Both the position numbers and the translations under genes were made by a program. From Cladorrhinum sp. PSN259 (Eukaryota > Ascomycota > Sordariomycetes > Sordariales > Podosporaceae), in assembly GCA_033725935.1 (NCBI GenBank), contig MU867063.1, positions 186,001 through 250,000 on the forward strand: 64,000 bases of DNA, in the 5' to 3' direction. Positions 1 through 11,388 of this stretch are shown here, one piece after another (the first letter of the stretch is position 1; each line of letters starts with the position of its first letter). Below the pieces are notes generated by a model. It saw only the letters and a list, made by a program, of their open reading frames with translations, ran no database searches and was not told the origin of the DNA.

Positions 1-786
1 CATCGCTCTTGCTGTCCCTATCAATGCTCACGCCGAACACCTGCGAGTTCTTGTTCTGAAGCTGTGGTCTGGAATGTCTTTCATCTCGAGGGCTCGTGGG
101 CGCGCTACCACTGGTTGACTTCTTCTTAGAACCGAGTGGGAAGATGGAGGATGCTGATCGGAGTCCGAATCTACTAGGAGTCTTGGGTGGTAACGGCGGA
201 GGGGTATCTTCGCTGCTTCCGGTGTGGTGCTTCTTGGTCGCAGAGAGGGTACGGTTCATGTACTTTTGGCGGATGAATCGCTCCATGGCGCTGTCGGCTT
301 CGTCGACGTCTATTGGGATGTTGGCCTTTTTGTTTTCGGGGTTGTAAAGCTTGTTGGACACGACGTTGCCGACCTTTTTCATATTCTGAACGAGACATTA
401 GACCGGCGCTGAGGCTAAAGGGAGACGGGACTATGGATCGGGCCTACATCAACCTGCTCGTTGGACCAACTGTCCATACTCAATGACTTGACCTTAGACA
501 CGTGGGTGCCCATCTTTCGGTGGATGGTAGCGCATCGCATGCACAGGAAGATGCCTAAACTCCATGATGCCCAAGCTGTGGTCGGCGAGAATAGTGTGTG
601 TGGTTAGCCCAAGGAACAGAAAAAAAAAACCAGGATGCAAGTCAAACTCGGGAGTTGTAAGGGTCAATTACAAGGATTCCGCGTTGAACAGTCGGCGCAA
701 ACATCATTTCCCGGCACGCTCTTGACCAGGTCGTGTAAGGCCTTTTCGTTGCGCGCCTGCTGGCGCTTGCTTAAGGCTCCCGACAT
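1..786 (-). CDS. ArfGAP-domain protein, 3' part beyond window
   Basis: GTPase-activating protein for Arf GTPases of vesicle traffic. Exons (minus strand) 672-786, 448-575 and 1-385, the last running off the left edge. Exon 1 ends after CADCSTRNP and exon 2 resumes with SWASWSLGIFLCMRCATIHR, which rebuilds the CX2CX16CX2C zinc finger and the conserved Arg of the ArfGAP fold. Exon 3 opens with NMKKVGNVVSNKLYNP and then DADEADSAMERFIR-like residues typical of fungal ArfGAPs, followed by a Pro/Ser-rich linker. Start chosen at MSGALSKRQQARNEKAL, which directly precedes the domain. Introns (576-671, 386-447) have GT-AG ends and keep the frame. A UBA domain further on, as in Gts1-type proteins, would lie outside the window, so Gts1 versus Age2 type is open. 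Confidence 0.9.
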
Positions 787-2054
787 TGTCGCGATGGTTG
801 TGTAGTGATATTAATCGCCTCGGTGGAAAAGGGCAGGTTTGTTATTTCCTTTGTGTTGACGGCGGACGAAAAGGTCGAGTCCTGGCTGGTCGGGAGGGAA
901 ACCGCTAAATCCCAAGCAAGCGACTGCCCAGACCTCGTCAACAGGGGGGGCACGCGCTCATCGAGGGGGAGCCCAATTATTGCTGCAGGTGCACCAAGCG
1001 ATGGGGTAGGGTAACGGGGGATCCGAGAGCACCTTCCATCACTCTCAAAGAATCCGACCTGAGTCTGCCGTCTCATCCGTTCCATCCATCGTCTCTTTCT
1101 TCAGGTTCCAGGCCAGCATCAATTGCTCCAATGTCTAAGGTGCTATGTACCTGCAATAAAAAGAAGTTCTCCTGATGGGCTGCAGCGCTCCGGCGGCGCT
1201 AGTTTCTTTGGCGACCAACAGCGACCTGAGGGGTTCCAACCTTAACGGGGGCTCCCGCTCGGATGGTCTGAGATGGTGTCGCACGACCTCAATTCTCTCC
1301 ATCGATTTTATCCGGAATCCAGGATTTCATGAGAATCACCACGCGGTCGTCCCGTGGAGCTGGGTCGTCCTTTCTTCCCGGGTTACAAACGTGGCTGGAT
1401 GTTTAACCTCATTAGCCTTCGAAAAATCATCCAGCCTCTAATGTCTTAGACCACGCTAAAAGATGCACCCCGGCCGCCGAAATGGAGAAGCTCAGTGGAA
1501 GCAAGCGGGTCTGGACCCCGTTCGTTCCACGGTTGGTCTTTTTTTTTTGGGAAGGTAAAATTCCCCTATTTTTCATACCAGAGGGTGTCATTGAAGAGGA
1601 TCGACCTGATGGCACGGACATCCACTTTATATCTCTAGCGCCTGGAATAGGATGGATTGCTAACAAATCAGTGAGATGATTCGATGAAGGCGAAGATGAT
1701 TATGAACGGCGCACAACACCAAGAATCGATATATCATTTGCGCCTACAATTTTCCCGGTTCAAACTCGCATGATATCCAATTTTTAGCCGAGAAGCTACC
1801 CATTCTTTTGTACTGTTTTCCATCATTTACATAGCATCAAGCCATCATGGACAATTTACCTATATTCCTAATACCATCGTTTCCCTCACTTTCCTTGACC
1901 AGAACCGGGACTACCAACACCCTCACTAGCCCATGGCAGCATGATGACATTCAAAACAGATCCCTAAACAAACTCACCCCACAGTATCATTAATCCATGC
2001 CCTTTGAACGATAACCGCCCTAGAGCAATATCAACCAATTTTGTCCTCAATCGC
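787..2054. other. intergenic, no gene seen
   Basis: Between the ArfGAP start and the methyltransferase 3' end. It must hold the ArfGAP promoter. Only short open frames without recognisable protein features or consistent splice sites are present; I see no RNA gene or repeat. Confidence 0.6.
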
Positions 2055-3612
2055 TCACCCACCCTTCGACCCCGGTCTCCCAAAAGAAGCAGGCGGACTG
2101 GGCGGCCCCATCACCATCCGCTCACCCCCTCCTACCCCCTCCATTTCACCCTCGAAAGGTTTCCTCCCATAAACCACATACAGCTTATGATAGGCATGTA
2201 TCCTCCTATCAAGCAGGCTTTTTCGTACGTTTACCAACGAAACCTGTCAAACAACGACGTCAGTTTCAATTGACAAAGTCAACGGTTTCAAAAACATCAA
2301 GGGAAACGCTCACCTCAATCTCCTCAACAGTCTTCTCCAAAAACTTGCTAAACAACCCCAAACTAAACCCGCTCAGCCCATCCAGCAGGTTCCTCTGCCA
2401 CAGCATCCCCACGCTTTTTGTTCTGCCTTCTTTGGCCCACCCGCTCAGCGGAATCTTGTACACGACCTCTTTAACATCCACAAATCCTATCTCTTCCATC
2501 CATCTCTTCAGCTGCGGTCCCACGTCCGCTTGCCGGTTCGCGAGAGCGGCAGAGTGGTACAGCTGCTGAGTCCAACGTAAAAACGGGTAGTCCGGTGGCA
2601 TGGTCCCGTCATCGCAGAACGGCTGCCCCGGAACTTCCTGGCACTCCATGTATCCACCCGGTTTTAAGTGACGAAAAGCCGGAGTTAGGATCTGGGTCTT
2701 CATGTCTGACCAGCAGCCTATTGTTATGCGGGTATGGATCAGGTCGAACTGGGGTTTTGGTGGTGGGTAGAGCCATGGTTCTGTTCTGTAAAACATGGGA
2801 AGGAGGTCTGTCAGATGGAAAGGCGAAGAAGAAGGGAGAAATGTGCACGAAACAAAAGGGGTGAGATGAAGGAAGAATGAATGAAATGAAATGAATGAAT
2901 GAAAGTTACATACGAATCCTCAACGAAGAATCTGACATTTGGTGGCACGAACCCTGGTTGGATAGGTGAGAGATCAGTACCAATGACTTCAGCTTCTGGA
3001 TACTCGTCTCCCATCTCTATTGCCCATAGGCCTGTGCCGGTTGCAATGTCCAGAATTTTACAAGGTGGCCTGTCGGTGGGAAATGGGCAGAGATGGAGAT
3101 GCTCGTCCATGGCCATCTTGAGGATCTCGTACTGATCGTTGACACGATCATTTTCGGGTGCGTCATTTGGGAAGTGATAGGCTGTGATATATTGTGAGCA
3201 TATATGGGTGATGAGAGGGTAGTATGTAATTTACAGCCAGCACGGTACGAGTGGTACGTCCTCCCGAATTCTTCTCGGAACTGTGCTATACTTTCTGATA
3301 GGGACTGAGTGTTACTGCGAGAATCAGGTGTGTAAGCCGTGTGTGAATGGCGATCTCGATCAATTGGAGTCAACCCATACTAAATATCAGCCCGCGGAGA
3401 AGAATTGGTATCCTGAAGGAAACGATTAGCTAACTGGAATCTCAAGCGAGGGGCCAGAATTGGGGTCGAGTAACTGGGTGGCGGCCGCTTACATCTGCCT
3501 CTATCCGTGCCGAGTCGTCCAAGTAGGACTCGAACGTGAACTTGTAGTCATCCAGAGGATGTTCACCAGATGCGGGTGATGAATACATGCTGATGGCACT
3601 TGGAGGAGCCAT
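2055..3612 (-). CDS. LaeA-like SAM-dependent methyltransferase
   Basis: Class I methyltransferase of the large fungal LaeA-like/TAM family. Five exons on the minus strand (3493-3612, 3235-3379, 2914-3181, 2314-2785, 2055-2243) join without a frame break into 397 residues. SAM-binding motif I is KILDIATGTGLWAIEMGDEY, followed by AEVIGTDLSPIQP and the region FDLIHTRITIGCW; HLKPGGYMECQE is the usual post-core segment. The N-terminus is short and acidic before FGRTYHSYRAG, which matches the family's YGRRYH motif. The C-terminal exon carries HAYHKLYVVYGRKP, again typical. Without that last splice the frame would end 14 codons after the donor, so the conserved tail supports the intron. Substrate is unknown; relatives range from the secondary-metabolism regulator LaeA to many uncharacterised enzymes, and no biosynthetic cluster surrounds it. 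Confidence 0.88.
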
Positions 3613-4796
3613 TTACATGAAACTGGTGGACGAGGTCGTGGAGATACGTATGAGGTATGTAGCTCCAATATGTGCTGCCTTACATCCCCGCACTCGTGGA
3701 ATTTGGGGTGTAAGTCGAGAACAAAGAAACGGACAACAAGACAAAATGGTTGGCCAGTGAAGATAAAGAGTAGGAGGCAACACACACACAGCCAGAAATA
3801 CAAGACGCACGGGACACACGAAACAAAATGGAAACAGAAAAAAAGGTGTGTGGGAATAAACCACAAGATGAGAGAGAACGCAGGGGAGAGGATGTGGGAA
3901 CCACCCAGTCCCAGCAGCTTGGGTCAGCTACTGGTAGCCGGTGCTTGTGTCTCCGACCCCTGGCCTCTTTCCCTTTGCTTGGGTCTGTACGAGTGAGGAG
4001 CGGCAAACGGGTTCCAGCGGTTCGGGTAGGACCCAGATCAAGTGATGGGTGAATCCGCCAGTGCGGTTCTGTTGGTTGGCTGCACCAGGGAATCGGGTTC
4101 AAGGGCTTAGATCTCCAATAAATGTGTTTCGGTCATTGGATTTCTTTGGTTCTTGGTTCCCGAACCGGTGACGAGGAGGTGGGTGTCCCGAATGGACGTA
4201 TAACCCGTACGTACGAGCTATCCAATACATTGAAATTCAAACGGTTGCCAAGGAAGTTGTGCACCAGCTATCCCGTCCGCCTTTAGAGGGGGGCTTCAAG
4301 GAGCAGCATCAACTGCCTGGCCTTTGCAGTTATTGGGCACATGATGTCTCCTGTTAGTCAGTGATAAAGGCATGGCAGAATACCTTGGTTTGCATAGAAA
4401 CCTAAAATTGCCGAATTAGAATCCCAAATTCCAAATTGTTCACCATGGATGACAGAGGCCGTAAAATGCGAAATCGGCGCATCAATGGAACGAGATGGGG
4501 GGCTGGAATTCAGTTTAGCGTAGCATCCAAAAGCATGATTACCACGGCCGATAGTTCCAAGGAGGGAAAATCTTCACCGGCAGTCGAGAAGATCCCGTCG
4601 TTGCCTCCTGGAGACTGGAAATCGAGGACGGACGGAGCAGACTGCCCGGTTTGCCATTGGCCACTCCCATTGGCATGGCTGGCGGCTGGCAATTTGGTGT
4701 GGGTGGTGGGTGGGTGGCCGAAGTACAAAGTACCTGGTTGATGGTCTGTGCACACCTGCAAATTTGCTGGCAGACAGCACAGACCACTCTCCCAGG
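3613..4796. other. intergenic, no gene seen
   Basis: Upstream of the methyltransferase and of the U6 gene. Overlapping open frames on both strands near 3680-4100 look like chance: no domain, no codon bias and no splice support. A short CA tract lies near 3780. Confidence 0.55.
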
Positions 4797-4804
4797 TATA
4801 TAAT
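4797..4804 (+). promoter_or_regulatory. TATA box of U6 gene
   Basis: TATATAAT about 50 nt upstream of the first U6 stem. Pol III-transcribed U6 genes of yeasts use an upstream TATA box, so position and sequence fit. The spacing is a little long, which suggests that the transcript may begin some nucleotides before 4850. Confidence 0.6.
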
Positions 4805-4849
4805 CTCGGCCACCCAGCCAAAATTTTCAAACTTTTCTTCTTTCTTTCC

Positions 4850-4953
4850 TTGCCCTTCGGGGCATTTGGTCAATTTGAAACGATACAGAGAAGATTAGCA
4901 TGGCCCCTGCACTAAGGATGACACGCTACTCAAAGAGACGCTACCAATTTTTT
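4850..4953 (+). ncRNA. U6 spliceosomal snRNA
   Basis: U6 forms the catalytic core of the spliceosome with U2. The segment holds a 5' stem-loop (TGCCCTTCGGGGCA), then ATTTGGTCAATTTGAAAC, the invariant ACAGAGA box within GATACAGAGAAGATTAGCA, the AGC triad region, TGGCCCCTGCACTAAGGATG and the 3' part ending in a run of six T, the usual Pol III terminator. The RNA is read without an intron, unlike the S. pombe gene. Exact 5' end is uncertain by about 10 nt. No other snRNA was seen nearby. Confidence 0.93.
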
Positions 4954-5529
4954 CGCTATAATCGCAGCTTTACGTTGTGATATGGAGAAGAAATTCTTTC
5001 GTTGGAATGGGAATGCAAATGGCAAAGCGCTGCTGCAACGACGTGGTACTGCTGCACTGTTGCGGGCCGATTTGGTGGGATGAGGTCTATACAGATCCTT
5101 ACCCTAGTTTCGCGATGAGCCATCTCGTCAGAATCCTTTTAGGACGGCCCGGAAGTTGAATCCCTTCTCGACGCCTGCATTGCATTCAAGCAAATTTCTT
5201 ACACGTTACACCTGTGCCAACATGTTGCAATAGCTACCTTGCTTATCAGTTTCCCACCGCTAGTGACTCTTTTCTTGCCTGTAGAATGATGAGATGCAGC
5301 GACTTTGAGGGAGTGATACCGCCGGCTTGGATTTCTTGAATGCGACACCCCTCACTGAATTTGGCTTACATGATCCATCGTGAGTAATCATCCGCGGATG
5401 AGTAAACTGTACGGTTTGTGGACTGTCTTTCACAACTACAAACGGCAACAGCTACGGAAACTATCCCCACGCCTAGGTCTTGTCATCCGCCCCGACAACC
5501 AAACTAGACATTCCCAACACTCTGGAACC
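4954..5529. other. intergenic, decarboxylase upstream region
   Basis: Between the U6 terminator and the decarboxylase start. Contains in-frame sequence upstream of the chosen ATG at 5530, back to an ATG at 5380, but that extension (basic, no conserved feature) looks like leader. I see no clear B-box for U6 here. Confidence 0.5.
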
Positions 5530-7258
5530 ATGTCAGAGAGAATTGTCCCCTCACCGAAGGTCGTCCCCTCCTCCTCGCCAGAGGAGAACGACCTAGACCC
5601 AGAATCCAGCTTCCTCCTAAGCTCCTACTCACAACTTCGACACCACCTCTCCCCTGCCATATCAAGCTTCAACAACTCCCCCTCTTCAACCCCTCTCACC
5701 ATCAGCCCCTCACCCTCAACTTTAACCTCTTTATACCAATTCCTCTCCCAACAAACCCTTCCAGACGCTCCCCTCGGCCAATCCCAAACTACATCCCACC
5801 TCCTGAACCAAATCCTCCCTGCCCTGAACCACCAATCCCTCTCACCAAACTACTACGCCTTCGTGACCGGTTCTGTGGTACCAATCGCACAGTTCGCCGA
5901 CAACCTGGTGTCTGCCATCGACCAAAACGTTCAGGTCCATTTACCACTTCACCACTCTGCTTCCACAACCATCGAAGACAGCGCGCTGCGCATGCTTTTA
6001 GACCTGTTGAACTTCACGCCGCAGCAGTTTCCCGGAAGAACATTCACCACGGGCGCCACGGCGTCCAATGTCATCGGCCTGGCCTGCGGTCGCGAACACG
6101 TCATCAATTCAAAACTAACTGATGGGAAATCCGTCGCGAGTCTGGGTTTATTGCGAGCGTGTCTGGAAGCAGGAATCAGAGATGTGCAGATCCTCACCAG
6201 TCTCGGCCATTCTTCCCTCTCAAAAGCGGCCAGTATTGTGGGGATCGGTCACGAAAACGTCAGGGACATTGGACGACGAGATCAAAAGGAAGAATGGAGA
6301 TTGGATCTAGATGTGCTTGAGCAAAAACTCCAAGAGGGCGAGGAGGAAGAGACGGCGAGCATAATAGTGATAAGCGCGGGGGAAGTAAACACCGGACGCT
6401 TCGCTACGGGGTTGTTGGATATGCCCAAAATAAGAAGCCTGGCGGATCGGTATGGTGCTTGGGTTCATGTTGATGGTGGTGAGTTATTTTTCATTTTCCA
6501 CAAGACCGGATATCACTGATGATGATATATAGCGTTCGGTTTGTTTGCGAGGGCATTACCCAAAACGGACGAGTTCCTGGAATTACATGCCGGAGTAGCA
6601 GGCTTGGAACTAGCAGATAGCATCGGAGTAGACGGACACAAAATGTTGAATGTGGTAAGTTTTATCATTCATAAAATTCATTTGTATTATGGGGTATCTA
6701 ATTTCATGAAACAAACAACAAAAACAGCCATACGACAATGGAATTTTTCTCTGCCGAAACGCCTCCGTCCTTACTCAAGTATTCAGTAACCCCAATGCTG
6801 CGTATCTTTCCTCGGGCAACAACGATCCCAACGGCATTTTGAGTCCTCTAAATATCGGCCTCGAGAACTCTCGCCGATTCCGCGCACTGCCCGTGTACGC
6901 TGTATTGCTGAGCGAAGGCAGAGAAGGAATGGCAGCCATGTTCAGTCGGATGGTTCAACTTGCGCGTAGGATCGCGGCGGATATCCGAGATTCTGAGCAT
7001 TACGAGTGGTTACCGAGCAAGGACGCGCCACCTGAAAGCACATTTACCATTGTGCTGTTCAGAGCCAAAGACGAAGCGCTGAACGAGGTGTTGGTGGAGA
7101 GGATTAATGCGTCGGGAAAGATGTACGTGAGCGGGACGAGCTGGGATGGCAAGAAGGCGGTCCGGCTGGCTGTTTCGACTTGGCGGGTTGATGTCGAACG
7201 GGATGCGGAACTCGTGCAGAAGGTTTTGGTTTCTATTGCTGAGGATCGTGATTCTTGA
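5530..7258 (+). CDS. group II PLP-dependent decarboxylase
   Basis: Amino-acid decarboxylase fold type I enzyme of the aromatic-L-amino-acid/diaminobutyrate/glutamate decarboxylase superfamily. Exons 5530-6478, 6533-6654 and 6728-7258 give 533 residues. Visible family marks: NYYAFVTGSVVPIAQFAD near the N-terminus, GRTFTTGATASNVIGLACGR (substrate/PLP phosphate region), the HVDGAFG motif rebuilt across intron 1 (Asp that contacts the pyridine nitrogen), and SIGVDGHKMLNVPYDNG across intron 2, where Lys353 should hold PLP. The C-terminal small domain follows. The start at MSERIVPSPK gives a short Ser/Pro-rich leader; an ATG 150 nt upstream is also in frame. Substrate cannot be told from the sequence. 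Its 3' end converges on the UPF0390 gene, about 290 nt apart. Confidence 0.88.
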
Positions 7259-7549
7259 TAAGTTGATGTAGACGGAAATGCTTTCGGAACATATTGTGGT
7301 TTCCTCGCCGCGACTCCCAAATAGAGAGTAGAAGAAAATGCCCCAAAAAAAACCGCCGCTTTGTCATTAGATATAATGTCCATCCACCGTGAACCCTCCC
7401 TCCCTCCCTCCAAGCTGTGGTCGCCGTTCCGTATGCCTGTCGTTTTCTTGTCCATCCACGTCTCTCTCCCCCCCTAAAAAGAGGTCGTCCTGTCCTACAC
7501 ACACACTCTCTCTCTCAACCTCCCAACAGCGTTCGAAAGACAAGACAAC

Positions 7550-7831
7550 TTATCCAAACTTGCGACTGCCGCCCTTGAACTGCTTCCCCTCTTCCTTATT
7601 CCTCCCCTTCCCAATCAACTCCAAGTGTCCGGCCCTCTCGCCCAGCATCAGCTCGGTCCTCGACGTCAGTCCAGAGGTGAACTTCTTGGCAACCTTGTCG
7701 GCGGTCGACTTTTTCGCCTTTTGGGGTTTGACGACCGACCCCGTCTGCTTCTTCGGTTTCGGCCCCGCGTTCTTGTTCTTGTTCAGGCCCGGATTGGGCT
7801 TGGGGGCTTTTTTTACTGCTCCTTGTGCCAT
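7550..7831 (-). CDS. UPF0390/DUF2462-type small basic protein
   Basis: Intronless 93-residue Lys-rich protein starting MAQGAVKKAPKPNPGLNK and ending KQFKGGSRKFG. The MAQG start, the Lys/Pro-rich first half and the segment KKSTADKVAKKFTSGLTSRTE match the UPF0390 family (human LYDG10-like), whose function is not established; the composition suggests nucleolar or RNA-binding behaviour, which is inference. A longer in-frame extension upstream exists, but ATG at 7831 gives the family start. The C-rich/T-rich stretch right upstream looks like promoter or leader. Confidence 0.8.
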   Translation of the reverse strand: MAQGAVKKAPKPNPGLNKNKNAGPKPKKQTGSVVKPQKAKKSTADKVAKKFTSGLTSRTELMLGERAGHLELIGKGRNKEEGKQFKGGSRKFG

Positions 7832-8182
7832 CTTTTTTTTTCGTTCCGATGCGACCTGTCGGTTCGCAAAAACAAAAGATGGTGGGTTGGGAGGTTGAAG
7901 GGAAACGAAAATGGAATGATTGGAAAGTTTTGGTGGGGCAATTGGTTGCTGTGAAAGGACAGAAAAATAAAGTGGATCGGTGAAGTTCTGCCAGCCTTTA
8001 CCGCTCGTGCCGCACGACAAGATAACAAGGGTTAGGGTCAACTAGGACGATCAAACCAAACAACCACCCCCTAATTTATATTTTCCAACGACCCTCCCCG
8101 CAATAATAATGTCATCTGCCTCGTCTTCCAGTTTTTTATATACACACTTACAATGCCAAGTTTTTTTTTACAAGTCCATATA
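7832..8182. other. intergenic, promoter of UPF0390-type gene
   Basis: Separates the small gene from the 3' end of the CIA84-like gene; both read leftwards. No gene seen. Confidence 0.5.
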
Positions 8183-10657
8183 TCAAGCTTCAAACCCCCT
8201 CACAATCTCAAACATCTTGCCCTTGATCGTCTCCATCCTCCTACCAAACCTCTCCTCCATCCTCTCCCAAACCTCGGGATATTCCTCCCTAGCCCACTTC
8301 TCAAAAGCGTCCTTCTTTGGCTGCCCAGGGAGAGCATTGTATGTTACGCCCAGCCTAAATTTTCTTACGTTAACACACACTCTCCAGTTTTTATGCCAGG
8401 TAAGTACTTACGTCATCTCACCAACACCATACCCAAACTCCTTCCCTTCCTGCAACCTTTGTATCACACCCTTAACCTCCTCCAAGTCCCCATTACCAGC
8501 CACAGCGCCGCAATAAGCATCATAAACCTTTTCAGGAACATCCAAATCCATCCTCTGTATCTTTTGCCAGATCTCCTTAGCAGTTTCGTCGCCGAACGGC
8601 GTTAATTCGCAAACCCAAAAGATGATTGCCAGAGAGTTGTAGGAGGGTCCCTCAGCGGAGTTCGTAATTTCCCTCCAGAATTCCATTGAAGTATCTACGT
8701 CATCACACGATGCATAGGCCAGCATCAGACCGTTATATAACCGCGTATCAAGCTGGACGGTAGTATCCATTTTCAACATGTTATGTACCATGCGTAATGA
8801 AGGCCTATCGGGGTATCTGCCGAGACCTTCAAGCGCTTTGACGTAAACATCTGCCGTAGGCCGTTGATTAGGGTTACTATGTCCTCTCATGTGTCCAAAA
8901 ATGTAGCATGCCATGTCTGGGCGTTTCCGTGCGAAGAAGGCGTCCATTAGCATGACCCGGTATGAGGGCTCAGTCTCAGGGAAGAATTGTCTTAGTAAGG
9001 AGTAGGCATCCCACACTCTTGCGGTACTAGTTTTGGGGTTAAGAACATAATTGACGAATGCTTTGCGGACTGTGGCGCGTTCCTCGAGGGAGTAAAAGAC
9101 TGTGTGAAGGGAGAGAGTGTCGATTACGTCGTATTGCTTGTCAAAGGCCAAGAAAACCATGCAAAGCGCAGCGACTGTTTCTGGCTCCAGAGTTGCGTGT
9201 CGCTGTTCCAGATCGGCCGTGACGTTTAGGATTGTTTCGAGGTCCGGGTTTCGCAGGGAGCAGAGGAAACGAAGGTATTTGTTGAGAACTGGAAGGTCCC
9301 CATCGCTTTGGTTGTCATGAACCAGTTGGAGCTCGCGATAGGCCGCTGCAGCGCCACTGGAGTCCTTGGCGTCAAGACGGTAGTTGAGCTGGAGAATGTA
9401 GTTGGCTACAGTGGGCGTGAGGCCCATCTTTGAGCGGAGAGCCATGAATCTCTCGGCGAGATATGGATTCTTTTTCTCTATGGCGGCTAATATTAAACAG
9501 TCCAAAGTGGCGCTGTCGGGCTGAAGTTTGGGGTCGTGCCTGGACATGGCGGCAAACATCTCGTTCACGTCCTCGACGCCCATGTCCATCACCAATACGG
9601 CCCATTGGAAGATGACGTCCCATAATGCCTTCGAAGGCTTGGAGTTGATGAGGTTCTCCATGATCGGCTGGAGCCAATCCTGCTCGTTATTCCGGGCGGC
9701 AAACCTTACCACTTCCATATAGGTGCTGGGGTTGGGCAAGTTTTTGGCGCGGATGGGTAGTTCGAACCAGTACTTGGTCTCTTTGACCCTATTTCTGGAA
9801 GCGTAAAAGGAAGTCATAATTTCGTGTGTCGCTGGGACGTAGCCAACTCTCAGCGGCTCAGTCTTCTTGTATACTCGGAGCAGTTCGTCTTCGAGACCTT
9901 CCTTGGCTAGGCCTTGCAGAACCAAAAGCCACAAGTCGTTTGCCACGCCTGGAGGCCTTTGATCCTTCGGTTGATTATTCCAATACTCCTCCAAGGCTTT
10001 CTCAGCCTCGAGCGAGGCGCCATATTGCGACATGGCATTGATCAAAAGGTGAAAGTCACGGTGATTCTTCTTAGCACCCGTCGTCACCTTGATGGTCCCC
10101 TCATCCACGCCCATGTCTCGCAAGAGCTGTGTCCTTCGTTCGATTTCATCATAGGCAATTCGGGCCAGTTCCAAGTGGTTTTCTGTCTTCCCCCTTGGCA
10201 TTTTTATCGTCATTTCCAACGCCCACCTCAGATCCTCAAAGCCGAGATCCTCCTCCCCTTCCATGTCCTCCTCGGTCTCCAGAAGATGTCGAAGTAATCG
10301 AACGGTAAGGAAGGCCTGGGTAGTGTTGAGAGACCGACCATTATGCAGTCTGTATTTCATAAACTGCCTGTAGCCCTGCAACAGACTGTTCCGTTCTGGC
10401 GGACGAGCATTTTCCACCTCCAAACTTCTAAACTGTAGCAGCACATCGTAGCCGGGCTCGACCCTGGGTCCCTTGAGCTGCCTCGGGGGTTTCTTGAAGA
10501 CGCCGAAGAATGTTCTTCTCGAGGATCGGTGGACTAGGGGTGCGGATGATGACGGGGCGGCGACTAGACATTGACTCGAGAGGGGCAAAGTGTAGCTTCG
10601 GGTGCTGCCCGCTCGCAGCAGTTGGCGGTACACATTGCGCGTCAGATGCGAGCGCAT
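8183..10657 (-). CDS. cia84: CIA84-like complex I assembly factor (PPR-type)
   Basis: Predicted mitochondrial matrix protein of 805 residues from exons 8412-10657 and 8183-8354; the intron has GTAAGT...TTTAG ends and rejoins MT with LGVTYNALPGQPKKDAFEKW. The N-terminus MRSHLTRNVYRQLLRAGSTR is an amphipathic basic presequence, and RRTFFGVFKKPP resembles a presequence cleavage zone. The rest is mostly helical with repeated helix-pair segments of PPR type (for example YNGLMLAYASCDDVDTSMEF). Length and overall plan match N. crassa CIA84, a chaperone of the membrane-arm assembly intermediate of complex I. I recognise the family by start, length and architecture, not by alignment; another fungal mitochondrial PPR protein is the alternative. 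Confidence 0.72.
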
Positions 10658-11388
10658 GGTGTGTGATAAAAAGGGACTAGTCGTTGTGAGTCCTTAACAT
10701 GGTGGAGAGGAGGAATTACAACGGCGCTGACGGGATCCCAATGACCTAAACTTTTTTCGAGTTTCTGGCAACAAATGGATGACCTCAATTTGTTATCGAG
10801 CTGCAGTGGAGGCAATTCTTGGCGTTACTGCTTGGTGTTCCCGCTAGCTTCCCTGCACAACACACCCCCCAACCTGGAAGTGAAAGCTTAAAGCCGATAA
10901 TTTCCCGGTCTAACATCACTTCCTCTTTCAACAACTTTCGAGTCACTCTCCAGTTCAGATTATTGGTAAATCTAATTTTGTACTCGGCCTGAGCAGCTTG
11001 AGGCACGATACCTTGCCTTCGTGCCGTGACATCCGCTAATCATCGTTCAACGCACGGTCCCAAAATTTATCCTTCATTCCTGGTGCCCCGCTGCCACCAC
11101 AACCAACCATTCCATGAAGCCATCATCATTGGTGCATAAGGGTGCGGAATGGAACGAAGGGAAGATGAGGGGTCTCAATATGAGAGTAAAGGGATGGCCA
11201 CAGGCGGCACTGAATCTATCGTGCATGGACCACCAAGGCCAGTGAAGGGTGCCGGTTGGTGGACTACGGGAACTTCGAGGACAATATTTTAGGCAGCCAA
11301 ACCCGGCCCTACACTTCAAATAATCAAGAATCTTTCCTCCTTAGAGCCACCACTTCAGCACACTGCACCCAAGGAGATTAAGCGTAGG
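10658..11388. other. intergenic, divergent promoter region
   Basis: Lies between the divergent CIA84-like and HET genes. Small open frames on the minus strand lack any coding signature. Confidence 0.5.

Noticed and set aside
3680..4102. 140-codon minus-strand open frame upstream of the methyltransferase
   Set aside because: No recognisable feature and overlapping frames on both strands; more likely promoter DNA.
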